Positions 1 to 5,823 of a stretch of 5,823 bases of DNA are shown piece after piece. The stretch comes from Limnohabitans sp. (lineage in GTDB: Bacteria; Pseudomonadota; Gammaproteobacteria; Burkholderiales; Burkholderiaceae_C): NCBI GenBank assembly GCA_009693225.1, contig SHXP01000152.1, positions 1-5,823 of the forward strand, read 5' to 3'. Every line of letters begins with the position of its first letter. Positions within the stretch are counted from its first letter, which is position 1. The notes below the pieces were generated by a model, which worked only from the letters and a program-made list of their open reading frames with translations, did no database searches and was not told where the DNA came from. Both the position numbers and the translations under genes were made by a program.

Positions 1-137
1 AATGGGCCAAAGAGGCAAGAAAAAGCCGCAATTGGGCTGGGGAAACGGCTAAAACCCGGAAAAACGCGATTAAGATACGAAAAATAGAAACTGCGGCGAT
101 CTGGCAGGGAATGCTCTGTTTTAAACAAGATTTATAG
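1..137. other. Upstream region without a recognisable gene
   Basis: This purine-rich leader contains no gene I can support. The plus-strand frames give only short open stretches: frame 1 ends at TAG 85-87, frame 2 at TAA 50-52 and frame 3 at TAG 135-137. None resembles the periplasmic sensor domain that a seven-helix sensor kinase would be expected to carry before its membrane bundle. No clear promoter or ribosome binding site precedes the kinase remnant. It may be the joint at which the 5' end of the kinase gene was lost, or the tail of an unrelated upstream gene. I cannot distinguish these. Confidence 0.35.
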
Positions 138-545
138 AACTGCCCTTATATCCATTTTTTATCGCACGTGCTTGCCAGCGTGCTGGTATTTATCGCCACC
201 CTTGGCTTCAGCATAGGCATATTGAAAAATCTGTTTAACTGGGATTTAAATCTGCAACTCGGTTTGTTCATGATTTTGAACATCACCACCGGTTTTTTAT
301 TGTTCAGCCATATTTTGAAGCTGATGGCCCTGCCCGGCTGGTTTGCCAAATACATCAACTGCATTCCCATCGTCAATCTGCTGTTTCTGGTCTGGTTCAT
401 CTTCAGTCACTCGCAAACCGCCTGGTTGTGCTCCACCGTGTTCGGCATGGCTGCCTGTCTCGTCTATGGCGCCGCATTTTTACGGTTTTTTGACAAGACA
501 TTGCCTGAGCAATGAGTGCTGGCGGTGTTTTCATCCATGATCTTT

Positions 546-566
546 CTGCTGCTGTTGCTGCTGCTG
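546..566 (+). repeat. CTG-type triplet run coding a leucine stretch in a membrane helix
   Basis: Seven consecutive leucine codons, six CTG and one TTG in the middle, sit in the fifth visible membrane helix of the kinase remnant. Poly-leucine is acceptable inside a membrane helix, so this may be ordinary. It is also a slippage-prone triplet run in a gene that carries other slippage-like changes. Confidence 0.6.
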
Positions 567-903
567 ATGGCCTTATTGGGTTTGTTGCCGTTTTCCAGCG
601 GAGTGCTGCAGCCCAATACCCTGCGTATCGGTTTGTTACCTGTGATCTTCGGTTTGATCTTCTGGTTTTATGAAGTGGTCAAACGCGAACGCTTATCGGC
701 CATCGAAATAGAAAAAGTCGCTGAAGCCCGGACTTTCTCGAAAGACCTGAACCGTCGCAAAGCTTATGAAGGCTTCATGGGCATGCTGGTGCATGAAATC
801 AAGACACCTTTGTCCATCATTCAAATTGCCTCGATTTCCCTGGGACGCCGTTTTACCCAGGCCTCCAATGAATCCATGCGCATCATGCACATAGACAAGG
901 CAG

Positions 904-940
904 TCAATGACATCAATGACATCAATGACATCAATGACAT
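904..940 (+). repeat. Nine-base tandem repeat (TCAATGACA, about 4 copies) inside the HisKA domain
   Basis: The unit TCAATGACA is repeated perfectly at 904-912, 913-921, 922-930 and 931-939. In the kinase frame it codes for the repeating tripeptide Asn-Asp-Ile, four times in a row. It lies after the H-box, in what should be the second helix of the dimerisation and phosphotransfer domain. Kinases of this kind usually have a single or double copy here (recalled, not searched), so extra copies probably arose by replication slippage. The unit is a multiple of three, so the frame is kept. Each added unit moves the helix register by three residues, which does not fit a seven-residue coiled-coil pattern. 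Confidence 0.9.
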
Positions 941-1437
941 TTTGAACAAATGCGTTCAAGTCCCGGACATTAAAAACAACACGGTGTTTGTCGACAAAAG
1001 CCAGATCAATGTGGATGAACTGGTGAGTGAATTGCAGGGATTGTTCAAGTCGACACAAATCGATTGGCAATGGATGCCGAGTTTGCAGGTATTCACCGAC
1101 TACATACTGTTGCGCACTATTTTGTCCAACCTGCTGTCCAACGCCATCAAATATGCCGACAGCCAGCAAGCCATCGTCTTTCGCTGTGATGAATCAAGCA
1201 ACGCGGACCAGACCCTTCTGAGGTTTGCCGTCAGCAACGCGCTGGGGTCTGCGGGCGCACCCGATCCAGCTCAGGTGTTTGAGCGTTATTACCGTGTGGC
1301 AGCCGCACCGGTGGTCAGCCCGGCACCGGCCTGGGGTTGTGGCTGTTGCAGCAGATCGCCAAGGTAATTGGCACCGACATACGCATGGAGTTGGAGAAAA
1401 ACCGCATCTATTTTCATCTTTCATTCAGTGCAACACC

Positions 1438-2071
1438 ATGAACGGCAAAACCATCTCTGTGCTGCTGGTTGAAGACAATATCACCTTGCGTGAAGAATTG
1501 TCGGTTTTTTCGGGCCGAGTCTTTTGATGTGCGTATGGCCGGCGACGGCCAGGAAATGGACCTGATGATTGAACAGCGCCTGCCCGACATCATCCTCAGC
1601 GCCCGAGTGCGCAGTTCTGACCGCAAGGACGGCTACGAATCCGGCGCTGACATTTACCTGACCAAGCCGACCAACCCGATCGAACTGGTCAGCGTGATTC
1701 AGAATTTATACGGCAGGCTCAAGCCTGACCCCTCGCGGGCGCCCTGGCAGCTGGATTCGGTCAAAAACGCCGTTATCACGCCTGACGGCGTCCAAGTCCG
1801 GAACGCCGGACTGGAAACCCTGCTGCTCAAAGAGTTGATCTTGCACGGCCGTTTTGCCACCCATGATGATTTGATCGATCATGTCGGTAACCCGGACAAG
1901 GACGAGCAGGCCAATAAATTGCGCATCGAAGTGCTGATCAGCCGATTACGTAAAAAACTCAGTCCCCATATCGAGCCAGCTTTGTTCATCAATGTGCTGA
2001 GCGGCAAAGGCTATCAGCTGAAGATTGCCGTGGAGGTGAAAAACCTGGCCCCAGCCAAGAACATCAGATAG
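1438..2071 (+). pseudogene. OmpR/PhoB-family response regulator, degenerate (frameshift and loss of the phosphoacceptor)
   Basis: The gene starts at ATG 1438, overlapping the kinase stop by ATGA. The first phase reads MNGKTISVLLVEDNITLREEL, with the acidic pocket Glu12-Asp13, and then stops at TGA 1525-1527. The protein resumes in the next phase with RAESFDVRMAGDGQEMD. The switch falls at the T run 1505-1510 and is a net +1 or -2 change; receiver spacing favours loss of two bases. A second lesion is an in-frame deletion near 1590-1600. PDII runs straight into LSARVRSSD, so about 27 residues carrying the phosphoacceptor Asp and the following loop and helix are absent. The conserved Lys remains (YLTKP). 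The winged-helix DNA-binding domain, about 1750-2040, looks complete, with the SRLRKKL and GKGYQL elements. The repaired product is about 210 residues against the usual 230-240. From 1511 onward the frame is open to TAG 2069-2071, but no good start for a free DNA-binding domain is obvious. Confidence 0.88.
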
Positions 2072-2078
2072 TTCAACC

Positions 2079-2096
2079 GGGCTGCCAAGCCTTTTT
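2079..2096 (+). terminator. Weak candidate intrinsic terminator after the response regulator
   Basis: GGCT at 2080-2083 can pair with AGCC at 2088-2091 around the loop GCCA, with one possible extra G-U pair, and five T residues follow at 2092-2096. The position just after the regulator stop and before leuC is right. The four to five base-pair stem is short for an efficient terminator, so this is only a candidate. Confidence 0.3.
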
Positions 2097-2102
2097 ACTG
2101 CC

Positions 2103-2108
2103 TAAAAT
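2103..2108 (+). promoter_or_regulatory. Candidate -10 element for the leuC transcription unit
   Basis: TAAAAT differs from the sigma-70 -10 consensus at one position and lies 29 bases before the leuC start, in the 66-base gap after the regulator. The best upstream partner, CTGCCA at 2082-2087, matches the -35 consensus at only four of six positions with a short spacer of 15. The leucine genes need a promoter somewhere, and this gap is the nearest non-coding place for one. This specific assignment is weak. Confidence 0.25.
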
Positions 2109-2127
2109 CGCTGTTTACCTTTTCGCT

Positions 2128-2132
2128 AGGAG
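2128..2132 (+). promoter_or_regulatory. Ribosome binding site of leuC
   Basis: AGGAG lies five bases before ATG 2138. It supports this start, which also gives the conserved N-terminus of the family. Confidence 0.8.
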
Positions 2133-2137
2133 CCCGC

Positions 2138-3592
2138 ATGGGACGCACGCTTTACGACAAGATCTGGGACGAGCACGTTGTCCACACGGAAGAAGACGGC
2201 ACCTCGGTGCTTTACATTGACAGGCACCTGGTGCACGAAGTCACCAGCCCGCAAGCCTACGAAGGATTGCGCGTGGCCAAGCGCCCGGTCTGGCGCATCA
2301 GTTCTGTGGTTGCCACCGCCGACCACAATACCCCGACCACCGGCTGGGAGCTCGGCTACGACGGCATCACCGACCCGATCAGCAAGGCGCAAATCACCAC
2401 ACTTGACGACAATATGCGTGAGTTCGGCGCGGCCGCCTACTTTCCCTTTCTGTCCAAGCGCCAGGGTATCGTTCACGTCATCGGCCCTGAGAACGGCGCC
2501 ACCCTGCCCGGCATGACCGTGGTCTGCGGCGACTCGCACACCTCCACCCACGGCGCTTTCGGTGCACTCGCCCACGGTATCGGCACCTCCGAGGTCGAGC
2601 ACGTGCTAGCCACCCAAACCCTGCTGGCCAAAAAAGCCAAGAATATGCTGGTGCAAGTCGACGGCCAGGCCGCCAAAGGCATCACTGCCAAGGACATCGT
2701 GCTGGCCATCATCGGGCGCATAGGCACCGCAGGCGGCACCGGCTACACTATCGAATTTGGCGGCGGCGCAATCCGGTCGCTCAGCATGGAAGGGCGCATG
2801 ACATTGTGCAACATGGCCATCGAAGCCGGTGCGCGCGCCGGCCTGGTTGCCGTCGATGAAAAAACCATTGCTTATGTGAAAGGCCGGCCTATGGCCCCCG
2901 GCACCGACCGCGTCAGCGGCAAATTCACTGGCGGTGTGGAATGGGACCAGGCTGTGGCTTACTGGCAGACATTGCACTCAGACCCGGACGCGCATTTCGA
3001 CACAGTCGTCACGCTCGACGCTGCACAGATCGCGCCGCAAGTCACCTGGGGCACCTCGCCTGAGATGGTTTTGTCCGTGCTGGACAAAGTGCCCGACCCG
3101 GACAGGGAAAAAGACGCCAACAAACGCGACGCCATCGAGCGAGCGCTGGCCTATATGGGACTGCAACCCGGCAAGGCCTTGAACGATGTGTATATCGACA
3201 AGGTGTTCATCGGTTCATGTACCAACAGCCGCATCGAAGACATGCGCGAGGCTGCGGCTATTGTTAAGCACCTGGGTCAAAAAGTCGCTTCCAACGTGAA
3301 GCTGGCCATGGTGGTGCCCGGCTCCGGGCTGGTGAAAGCGCAGGCGGAAAGCGAAGGTTTGCACGAGATATTTAAGGCCGCCGGTTTTGAATGGCGCGAA
3401 CCCGGCTGCTCGATGTGCCTGGCCATGAACGCCGACAAACTTGAACCCGGCGAACGCTGCGCCTCGACCAGCAACCGTAACTTTGAAGGCCGCCAGGGCA
3501 ACGGCGGACGAACCCACCTGGTCAGCCCGGCCATGGCCGCAGCTGCTGCGATCCACGGTCACTTTGTTGATGTGCGACAGTTCAGTGTTTGA
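2138..3592 (+). CDS. leuC: 3-isopropylmalate dehydratase (isopropylmalate isomerase), large subunit
   Basis: LeuC is the iron-sulfur subunit of isopropylmalate isomerase. With LeuD it converts 2-isopropylmalate to 3-isopropylmalate through a dehydrated intermediate in cytoplasmic leucine synthesis. The 484-residue protein is aconitase-like along its whole length, with VVCGDSHTSTHGAFGALAHGIGTSE near residues 127-151. The three [4Fe-4S] ligands are all present: Cys361 in GSCTNSR, and Cys424 and Cys427 in GCSMC. The substrate-binding SNRNFEGRQG motif follows near the C-terminus. An AGGAG site fixes the start at ATG 2138. The usual length is about 466-475. The excess lies mainly in a short segment at residues 255-265, between MAP and GVEWD, which I do not recall from close relatives. 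leuD normally follows closely; here a broken hicAB pair intervenes. The gene has no lesion. Confidence 0.97.
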   Translation: MGRTLYDKIWDEHVVHTEEDGTSVLYIDRHLVHEVTSPQAYEGLRVAKRPVWRISSVVATADHNTPTTGWELGYDGITDPISKAQITTLDDNMREFGAAAYFPFLSKRQGIVHVIGPENGATLPGMTVVCGDSHTSTHGAFGALAHGIGTSEVEHVLATQTLLAKKAKNMLVQVDGQAAKGITAKDIVLAIIGRIGTAGGTGYTIEFGGGAIRSLSMEGRMTLCNMAIEAGARAGLVAVDEKTIAYVKGRPMAPGTDRVSGKFTGGVEWDQAVAYWQTLHSDPDAHFDTVVTLDAAQIAPQVTWGTSPEMVLSVLDKVPDPDREKDANKRDAIERALAYMGLQPGKALNDVYIDKVFIGSCTNSRIEDMREAAAIVKHLGQKVASNVKLAMVVPGSGLVKAQAESEGLHEIFKAAGFEWREPGCSMCLAMNADKLEPGERCASTSNRNFEGRQGNGGRTHLVSPAMAAAAAIHGHFVDVRQFSV

Positions 3593-3603
3593 TTTTTTAT
3601 CAG

Positions 3604-3871
3604 ATGAAACAGCAGCAAAAAATTTTAATCGCTTTGCTCTGCGGGAAGCGGGATCACAATATCAGCTTTGCTGCGCTGGTTCAAATGCTGGAAAATTTGG
3701 CTTTCAGTTGCAGAATCAAAGGATCTCACCATATTTTTTACAAAAGTGATGTTGATGAAATTCTCAATCTGCAACCCATCGGCCATTTGGGCTAAAGCGT
3801 ATCAGGTTAAACAAGTCAGGGAAGTCTTGCTGAAGTATCAATTAGCCAAAGGAGTAGTTAGCGATGAATAG
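3604..3871 (+). pseudogene. hicA: HicA-family toxin (mRNA interferase), frameshifted
   Basis: HicA toxins are small double-stranded-RNA-binding-like ribonucleases that cut mRNA and are neutralised by HicB. ATG 3604 lies 11 bases after the leuC stop; a TTG at 3589 would overlap leuC. The first phase reads KILIALLCGKRDHNISFAALVQ and then the signature IKGSHHIF, where His42 is the expected catalytic residue, and ends prematurely at TAA 3793-3795. The missing C-terminus, AKAYQVKQVREVLLKYQLA, continues in the next phase to TAG 3869-3871. Removing one G from GGG 3789-3791 gives QPIGHLAKAYQVKQVR, a standard HicA C-terminus, so a one-base insertion is the likely lesion. The truncated 63-residue product keeps the histidine but lacks the final helix, so activity is doubtful. 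The repaired length is 88 residues. The end overlaps the hicB start by eight bases. No convincing ribosome binding site is seen. Confidence 0.87.
3848..3854 (+). promoter_or_regulatory. Ribosome binding site of hicB
   Basis: AAAGGAG ends nine bases before ATG 3864 and lies inside the 3' end of hicA. It supports the hicB start and is the only strong ribosome binding site between leuC and leuD. Confidence 0.75.
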
Positions 3872-4076
3872 CAAATATAAAATCATCATTTACTGGAGCA
3901 ACGCAGACAATTGCTTTATCGCCGAAGTCCCTGAACTGGCGGGATGCAAGGCTGATGGCGACAGCTACGCCAATGCACTTGCCAATGCCCAGACCATCAT
4001 TGATTAGTGGATTGAAACTGCCCAGCTCAATCAGCGCGTCATTCCTCAAACCAAAGGGCGTTTGCTCTTTGCGTGA
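3864..4076 (+). pseudogene. hicB: HicB-family antitoxin, interrupted by an in-frame amber codon
   Basis: Short HicB antitoxins bind and block HicA, and often repress their own operon as a complex. The reading frame from ATG 3864 gives YKIIIYWSNADNCFIAEVPE followed by LAGCKADG, the strand and turn pattern of the partial RNase H-like HicB fold, then YANALANAQTIID. TAG at 4005-4007 interrupts at codon 48. The same frame continues with WIETAQLNQRVIPQTKGRLLFA to TGA 4074-4076, a complete family C-terminus, giving 70 residues if the stop is read through. Homologues usually have Glu or Gln before WIETA, so GAG or CAG to TAG is the likely change (inference). No separate DNA-binding domain follows, as is normal for the short form. 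With the stop, only the N-terminal two thirds would be made. Confidence 0.87.
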
Positions 4077-4094
4077 ATCACACAAAATACAAGC

Positions 4095-4754
4095 ATGCAA
4101 AAATTCACTCTACACCAAGGCCTGGTCGCTCCGATGGACCGCGAGAACGTCGACACCGACGCCATCATTCCCAAGCAATTTTTGAAGTCCATCAAAAAAA
4201 CCGGCTTCGGCCCCAATCTGTTTGACGAATGGCGTTACCTGGACAAAGGCGAACCGGGCCAGGACCCGGCCAGCCGCCGGCCAAACCCTGACTTTGTGCT
4301 GAACCAGGCGCGCTACAGCGACTCCTCGATTTTGCTGGCACGGAAAAACTTCGGTTGCGGTTCGTCGCGCGAGCACGCCCCATGGGCCTTGGACCAGTAC
4401 GGTTTCAGGGCCATCATCGCGCCGAGCTTTGCTGATATTTTTTTCAACAACTGTTTCAAAAACGGCTTGTTGCCCATCGTGCTGCCCGAGGCCACGGTAG
4501 CCAGGCTCTTTAACGACTGCCTGGCCTTCCCCGGCTACCAACTCAGCGTGGACTTACAGCGCCAGGTCGTCATTCAACCGCAAGGCGAAGAGCTGCCGTT
4601 TGAAGTGCAGGCGTTTCGCAAGTATTGCCTGATCAACGGTCTAGACGATATCGGCCTGACCTTGAAACACGCCGACAAAATACGTGCCTTCGAGGCCGCC
4701 CGCTTGACCGCCAAGCCTTGGCTGGCTCACACATTGACAGAAAGCAAAGCATGA
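4095..4754 (+). CDS. leuD: 3-isopropylmalate dehydratase (isopropylmalate isomerase), small subunit
   Basis: LeuD is the swivelling small subunit that completes the isomerase active site with LeuC. The 219-residue protein matches the family along its length. The N-terminus carries the DTDAIIPKQFLK segment (residues 20-31). The diagnostic NFGCGSSREHAPWAL motif starts at residue 85 with the conserved His at 94, and is followed by GFRAIIAPSFADIFFNNCFKNG. The length is close to the usual 212-216. ATG 4095 gives the normal N-terminus, but no Shine-Dalgarno sequence stands before it. The start lies 18 bases after the ancestral end of hicB, so translation may once have been coupled to hicB. The stop overlaps the leuB start (ATGA at 4751-4754). 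No lesion is seen. Confidence 0.96.
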   Translation: MQKFTLHQGLVAPMDRENVDTDAIIPKQFLKSIKKTGFGPNLFDEWRYLDKGEPGQDPASRRPNPDFVLNQARYSDSSILLARKNFGCGSSREHAPWALDQYGFRAIIAPSFADIFFNNCFKNGLLPIVLPEATVARLFNDCLAFPGYQLSVDLQRQVVIQPQGEELPFEVQAFRKYCLINGLDDIGLTLKHADKIRAFEAARLTAKPWLAHTLTESKA

Positions 4755-5818
4755 AAATCGCAGTTCTCCCCGGCGACGGCATAGGCACAGAAATCGTTGC
4801 AGAAGCCGTCAAGGTTTTGCAGGCCATAGACCTCAAGTTTGACATGGAAACCGCACTGGTCGGCGGCGCTGCCTACGATGCACACGGCCACCCGTTGCCT
4901 GAGTCCACCTTAAAGCTGGCCATGCACTCGGACGCGGTGTTGTTCGGCGCGGTCGGCGACTGGAAGTACGACACCCTGGACCGACCCTTGAGGCCCGAGC
5001 AAGCCATTCTGGGTTTGCGCAAAAACATGGGTTTGTTCGCCAACTTCCGTCCCGCCATTTGTTACAAAGAGCTGGTGAACGCGTCCAGCCTCAAACCCGA
5101 GCTGATCGCCGAGCTTGACATACTCATCATCCGCGAATTGACCGGCGATATTTACTTCGGCCAGCCGCGCGGCAGGCGTGTCTCACCCGACGGCGCGTTC
5201 GCCGGTGCCGAGGAAGCTTTTGACACCATGCGCTATACCCGCCCCGAGGTCGAGCGCATCGCCCGCGTCGCATTTGAAGCAGCCCGCAAACGCAGCAAGC
5301 GTGTCACCAGCGTGGACAAAGCCAATGTGCTGGAGACGTTTCAGTTCTGGAAAGACATCGTCACCGAGGTGCACAAAGACTACCCTGACGTTGCGCTCGA
5401 CCATATGTACGTGGACAACGCAGCCATGCAACTGGTGAAAGAACCCAAGCGTTTTGACGTGGTGGTCACAGGCAATATGTTTGGCGACATTTTGAGCGAC
5501 GAAGCCTCTATGTTGACCGGCTCGATCGGCATGCTGCCTTCGGCTTCTTTGAACGCCAGCCGCCAGGGCTTGTACGAACCCAGCCACGGTAGTGCGCCCG
5601 ATATCGCAGGCAAAGGGGTGGCCAACCCGCTGGGCACCATCCTGAGCGCCGCCATGATGCTGCGTTTTTCATTGAACCAGGAAGAAGCCGCAGTGCGGAT
5701 TGAAAATGCAGTGAAAAAAGTATTGGCGCAGGGATTTCGCACCGGCGACATCTACAGCGAAGGCACCACCCGCGTGGGCACGCTCGAGATGGGCGACGCG
5801 GTGGTCAAAGCTTTGTAA
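4751..5818 (+). CDS. leuB: 3-isopropylmalate dehydrogenase
   Basis: LeuB oxidises and decarboxylates 3-isopropylmalate with NAD+ to 2-oxoisocaproate, the step after the LeuCD isomerase. ATG 4751 overlaps the leuD stop and gives the standard N-terminus KIAVLPGDGIGTEIV; an upstream in-frame start at 4625 would run through the leuD coding region and is rejected. The 355-residue length is typical. Catalytic residues are visible: Tyr135 in RELTGDIYFG, Lys190 in VDKANV, and the metal-binding aspartates Asp222 (YVDNAAM), Asp246 and Asp250 (GDILSDEAS). Arginines in the substrate site appear in LRKNMGLFANFRP and RELTG. The NAD-binding stretch GLYEPSHGSAPDIAGK, with His and Asp, marks an NAD-dependent enzyme. 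It is intact and ends five bases before the window ends. Confidence 0.97.
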   Translation: MKIAVLPGDGIGTEIVAEAVKVLQAIDLKFDMETALVGGAAYDAHGHPLPESTLKLAMHSDAVLFGAVGDWKYDTLDRPLRPEQAILGLRKNMGLFANFRPAICYKELVNASSLKPELIAELDILIIRELTGDIYFGQPRGRRVSPDGAFAGAEEAFDTMRYTRPEVERIARVAFEAARKRSKRVTSVDKANVLETFQFWKDIVTEVHKDYPDVALDHMYVDNAAMQLVKEPKRFDVVVTGNMFGDILSDEASMLTGSIGMLPSASLNASRQGLYEPSHGSAPDIAGKGVANPLGTILSAAMMLRFSLNQEEAAVRIENAVKKVLAQGFRTGDIYSEGTTRVGTLEMGDAVVKAL

Positions 5819-5823
5819 ACACG

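Larger units (their letters stand above)
138..1441 (+). pseudogene. Membrane sensor histidine kinase, degenerate (in-frame stop, frameshift, probable 5' truncation)
   Basis: This is the remnant of an inner-membrane sensor kinase that would phosphorylate the adjoining response regulator. The first reading segment (open from 138, first GTG at 168) holds about four hydrophobic helices and ends at TGA 513-515. The same frame continues at once with two more helices, about 525-600 and 630-680, and then a HisKA domain with the H-box MLVHEIKTP (His codon 792-794). Next comes an HATPase N-box, LSNLLSNAIKYA (Asn codons 1128 and 1140), and the F-box FERYYR near 1278-1295. After about 1310 the coding frame moves to another phase, which reads GGQPGTGLGLWLLQQIA (the G2 box) and ends at TGA 1439-1441. 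Adding one G to the GG at 1310-1311 joins the two phases smoothly. No canonical DxGxG G1 box is visible, which may be a feature of the family. Only six helices and no sensor domain can be seen, and no ATG or ribosome binding site precedes 168, so the 5' end is probably missing. The helix arrangement resembles the 7TMR-DISM kinases (inference). The stop overlaps the regulator start. Confidence 0.85.

Noticed and set aside
24..50. Inverted repeat AGCCG...CGGCT as an operator or terminator
   Set aside because: Five-base arms with a 17-base spacer and no T run are expected by chance.
693..1169. Minus-strand open frame of 158 codons
   Set aside because: It lies opposite the kinase core, has no recognisable motif, and its Asp-Val-Ile run is only the antisense of the tandem repeat.
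516..1367. A separate kinase gene starting at GTG 516
   Set aside because: It directly continues the frame of the preceding segment after one TGA, splits a membrane bundle, has no ribosome binding site, and its own C-terminus is out of frame with the G2 box.
2126..2602. Minus-strand open frames opposite leuC and leuB
   Set aside because: Long antisense frames are expected opposite GC-rich coding DNA. Their translations are low-complexity and have no domain or start signal.
3785..3796. Programmed ribosomal frameshift in hicA at TTTGGGC
   Set aside because: It does not match a known slippery heptamer for the needed +1 direction, and the partner hicB is also broken, so simple decay explains it better.
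3590..4095. Target-site duplication or insertion-sequence ends flanking hicAB
   Set aside because: I compared the bases just after leuC with those just before leuD and saw no convincing direct or inverted repeat.
4625..4750. Upstream extension of leuB to 4625
   Set aside because: It overlaps the conserved leuD C-terminus out of frame, and ATG 4751 gives the canonical LeuB N-terminus.

Overview
The window looks like chromosomal DNA of a betaproteobacterium, probably order Burkholderiales (Comamonadaceae-like). The main reason is the LeuC sequence, whose N-terminus (MGRTLYDKIWDEHVVH) and GSCTNSRIEDMREAA stretch are typical of that group. This placement is from recall of the family, not from a search. 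Every gene is on the plus strand.

There are three blocks. (1) About 138-2071 is a decayed two-component system. A membrane histidine kinase, apparently cut at its 5' end, carries an in-frame TGA (513-515) and a frameshift near 1310. Its stop overlaps (ATGA) the start of an OmpR/PhoB-type response regulator. The regulator carries a frameshift in a T run (1505-1510) and an in-frame deletion that removed the phosphoacceptor aspartate. (2) 2138-3592 and 4095-5818 hold leuC, leuD and leuB, all intact, for the middle steps of leucine synthesis (isopropylmalate isomerase large and small subunits, then 3-isopropylmalate dehydrogenase). leuD and leuB overlap by ATGA. (3) Between leuC and leuD, where the subunit genes would often be nearly adjacent, lies an AT-richer stretch of about 500 bases with a HicA/HicB toxin-antitoxin pair. 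Both genes are broken: hicA by an extra G, hicB by an in-frame amber codon.

The leucine genes should work as one transcription unit read from a point upstream of leuC, running through the dead hicAB pair. LeuC and LeuD form the isomerase, and its product is the substrate of LeuB. leuA is not in the window.

I did not find an undescribed system. The notable content is gene decay: four genes in two unrelated modules carry at least six visible lesions, while about 3.2 kb of leucine genes in the same window carry none. That contrast argues for real pseudogenes over poor sequence quality. Three of the lesions are, however, changes in the length of short homopolymers, so a read-level check would be worthwhile. 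No RNA genes, insertion sequences, CRISPR arrays or attachment sites were seen.
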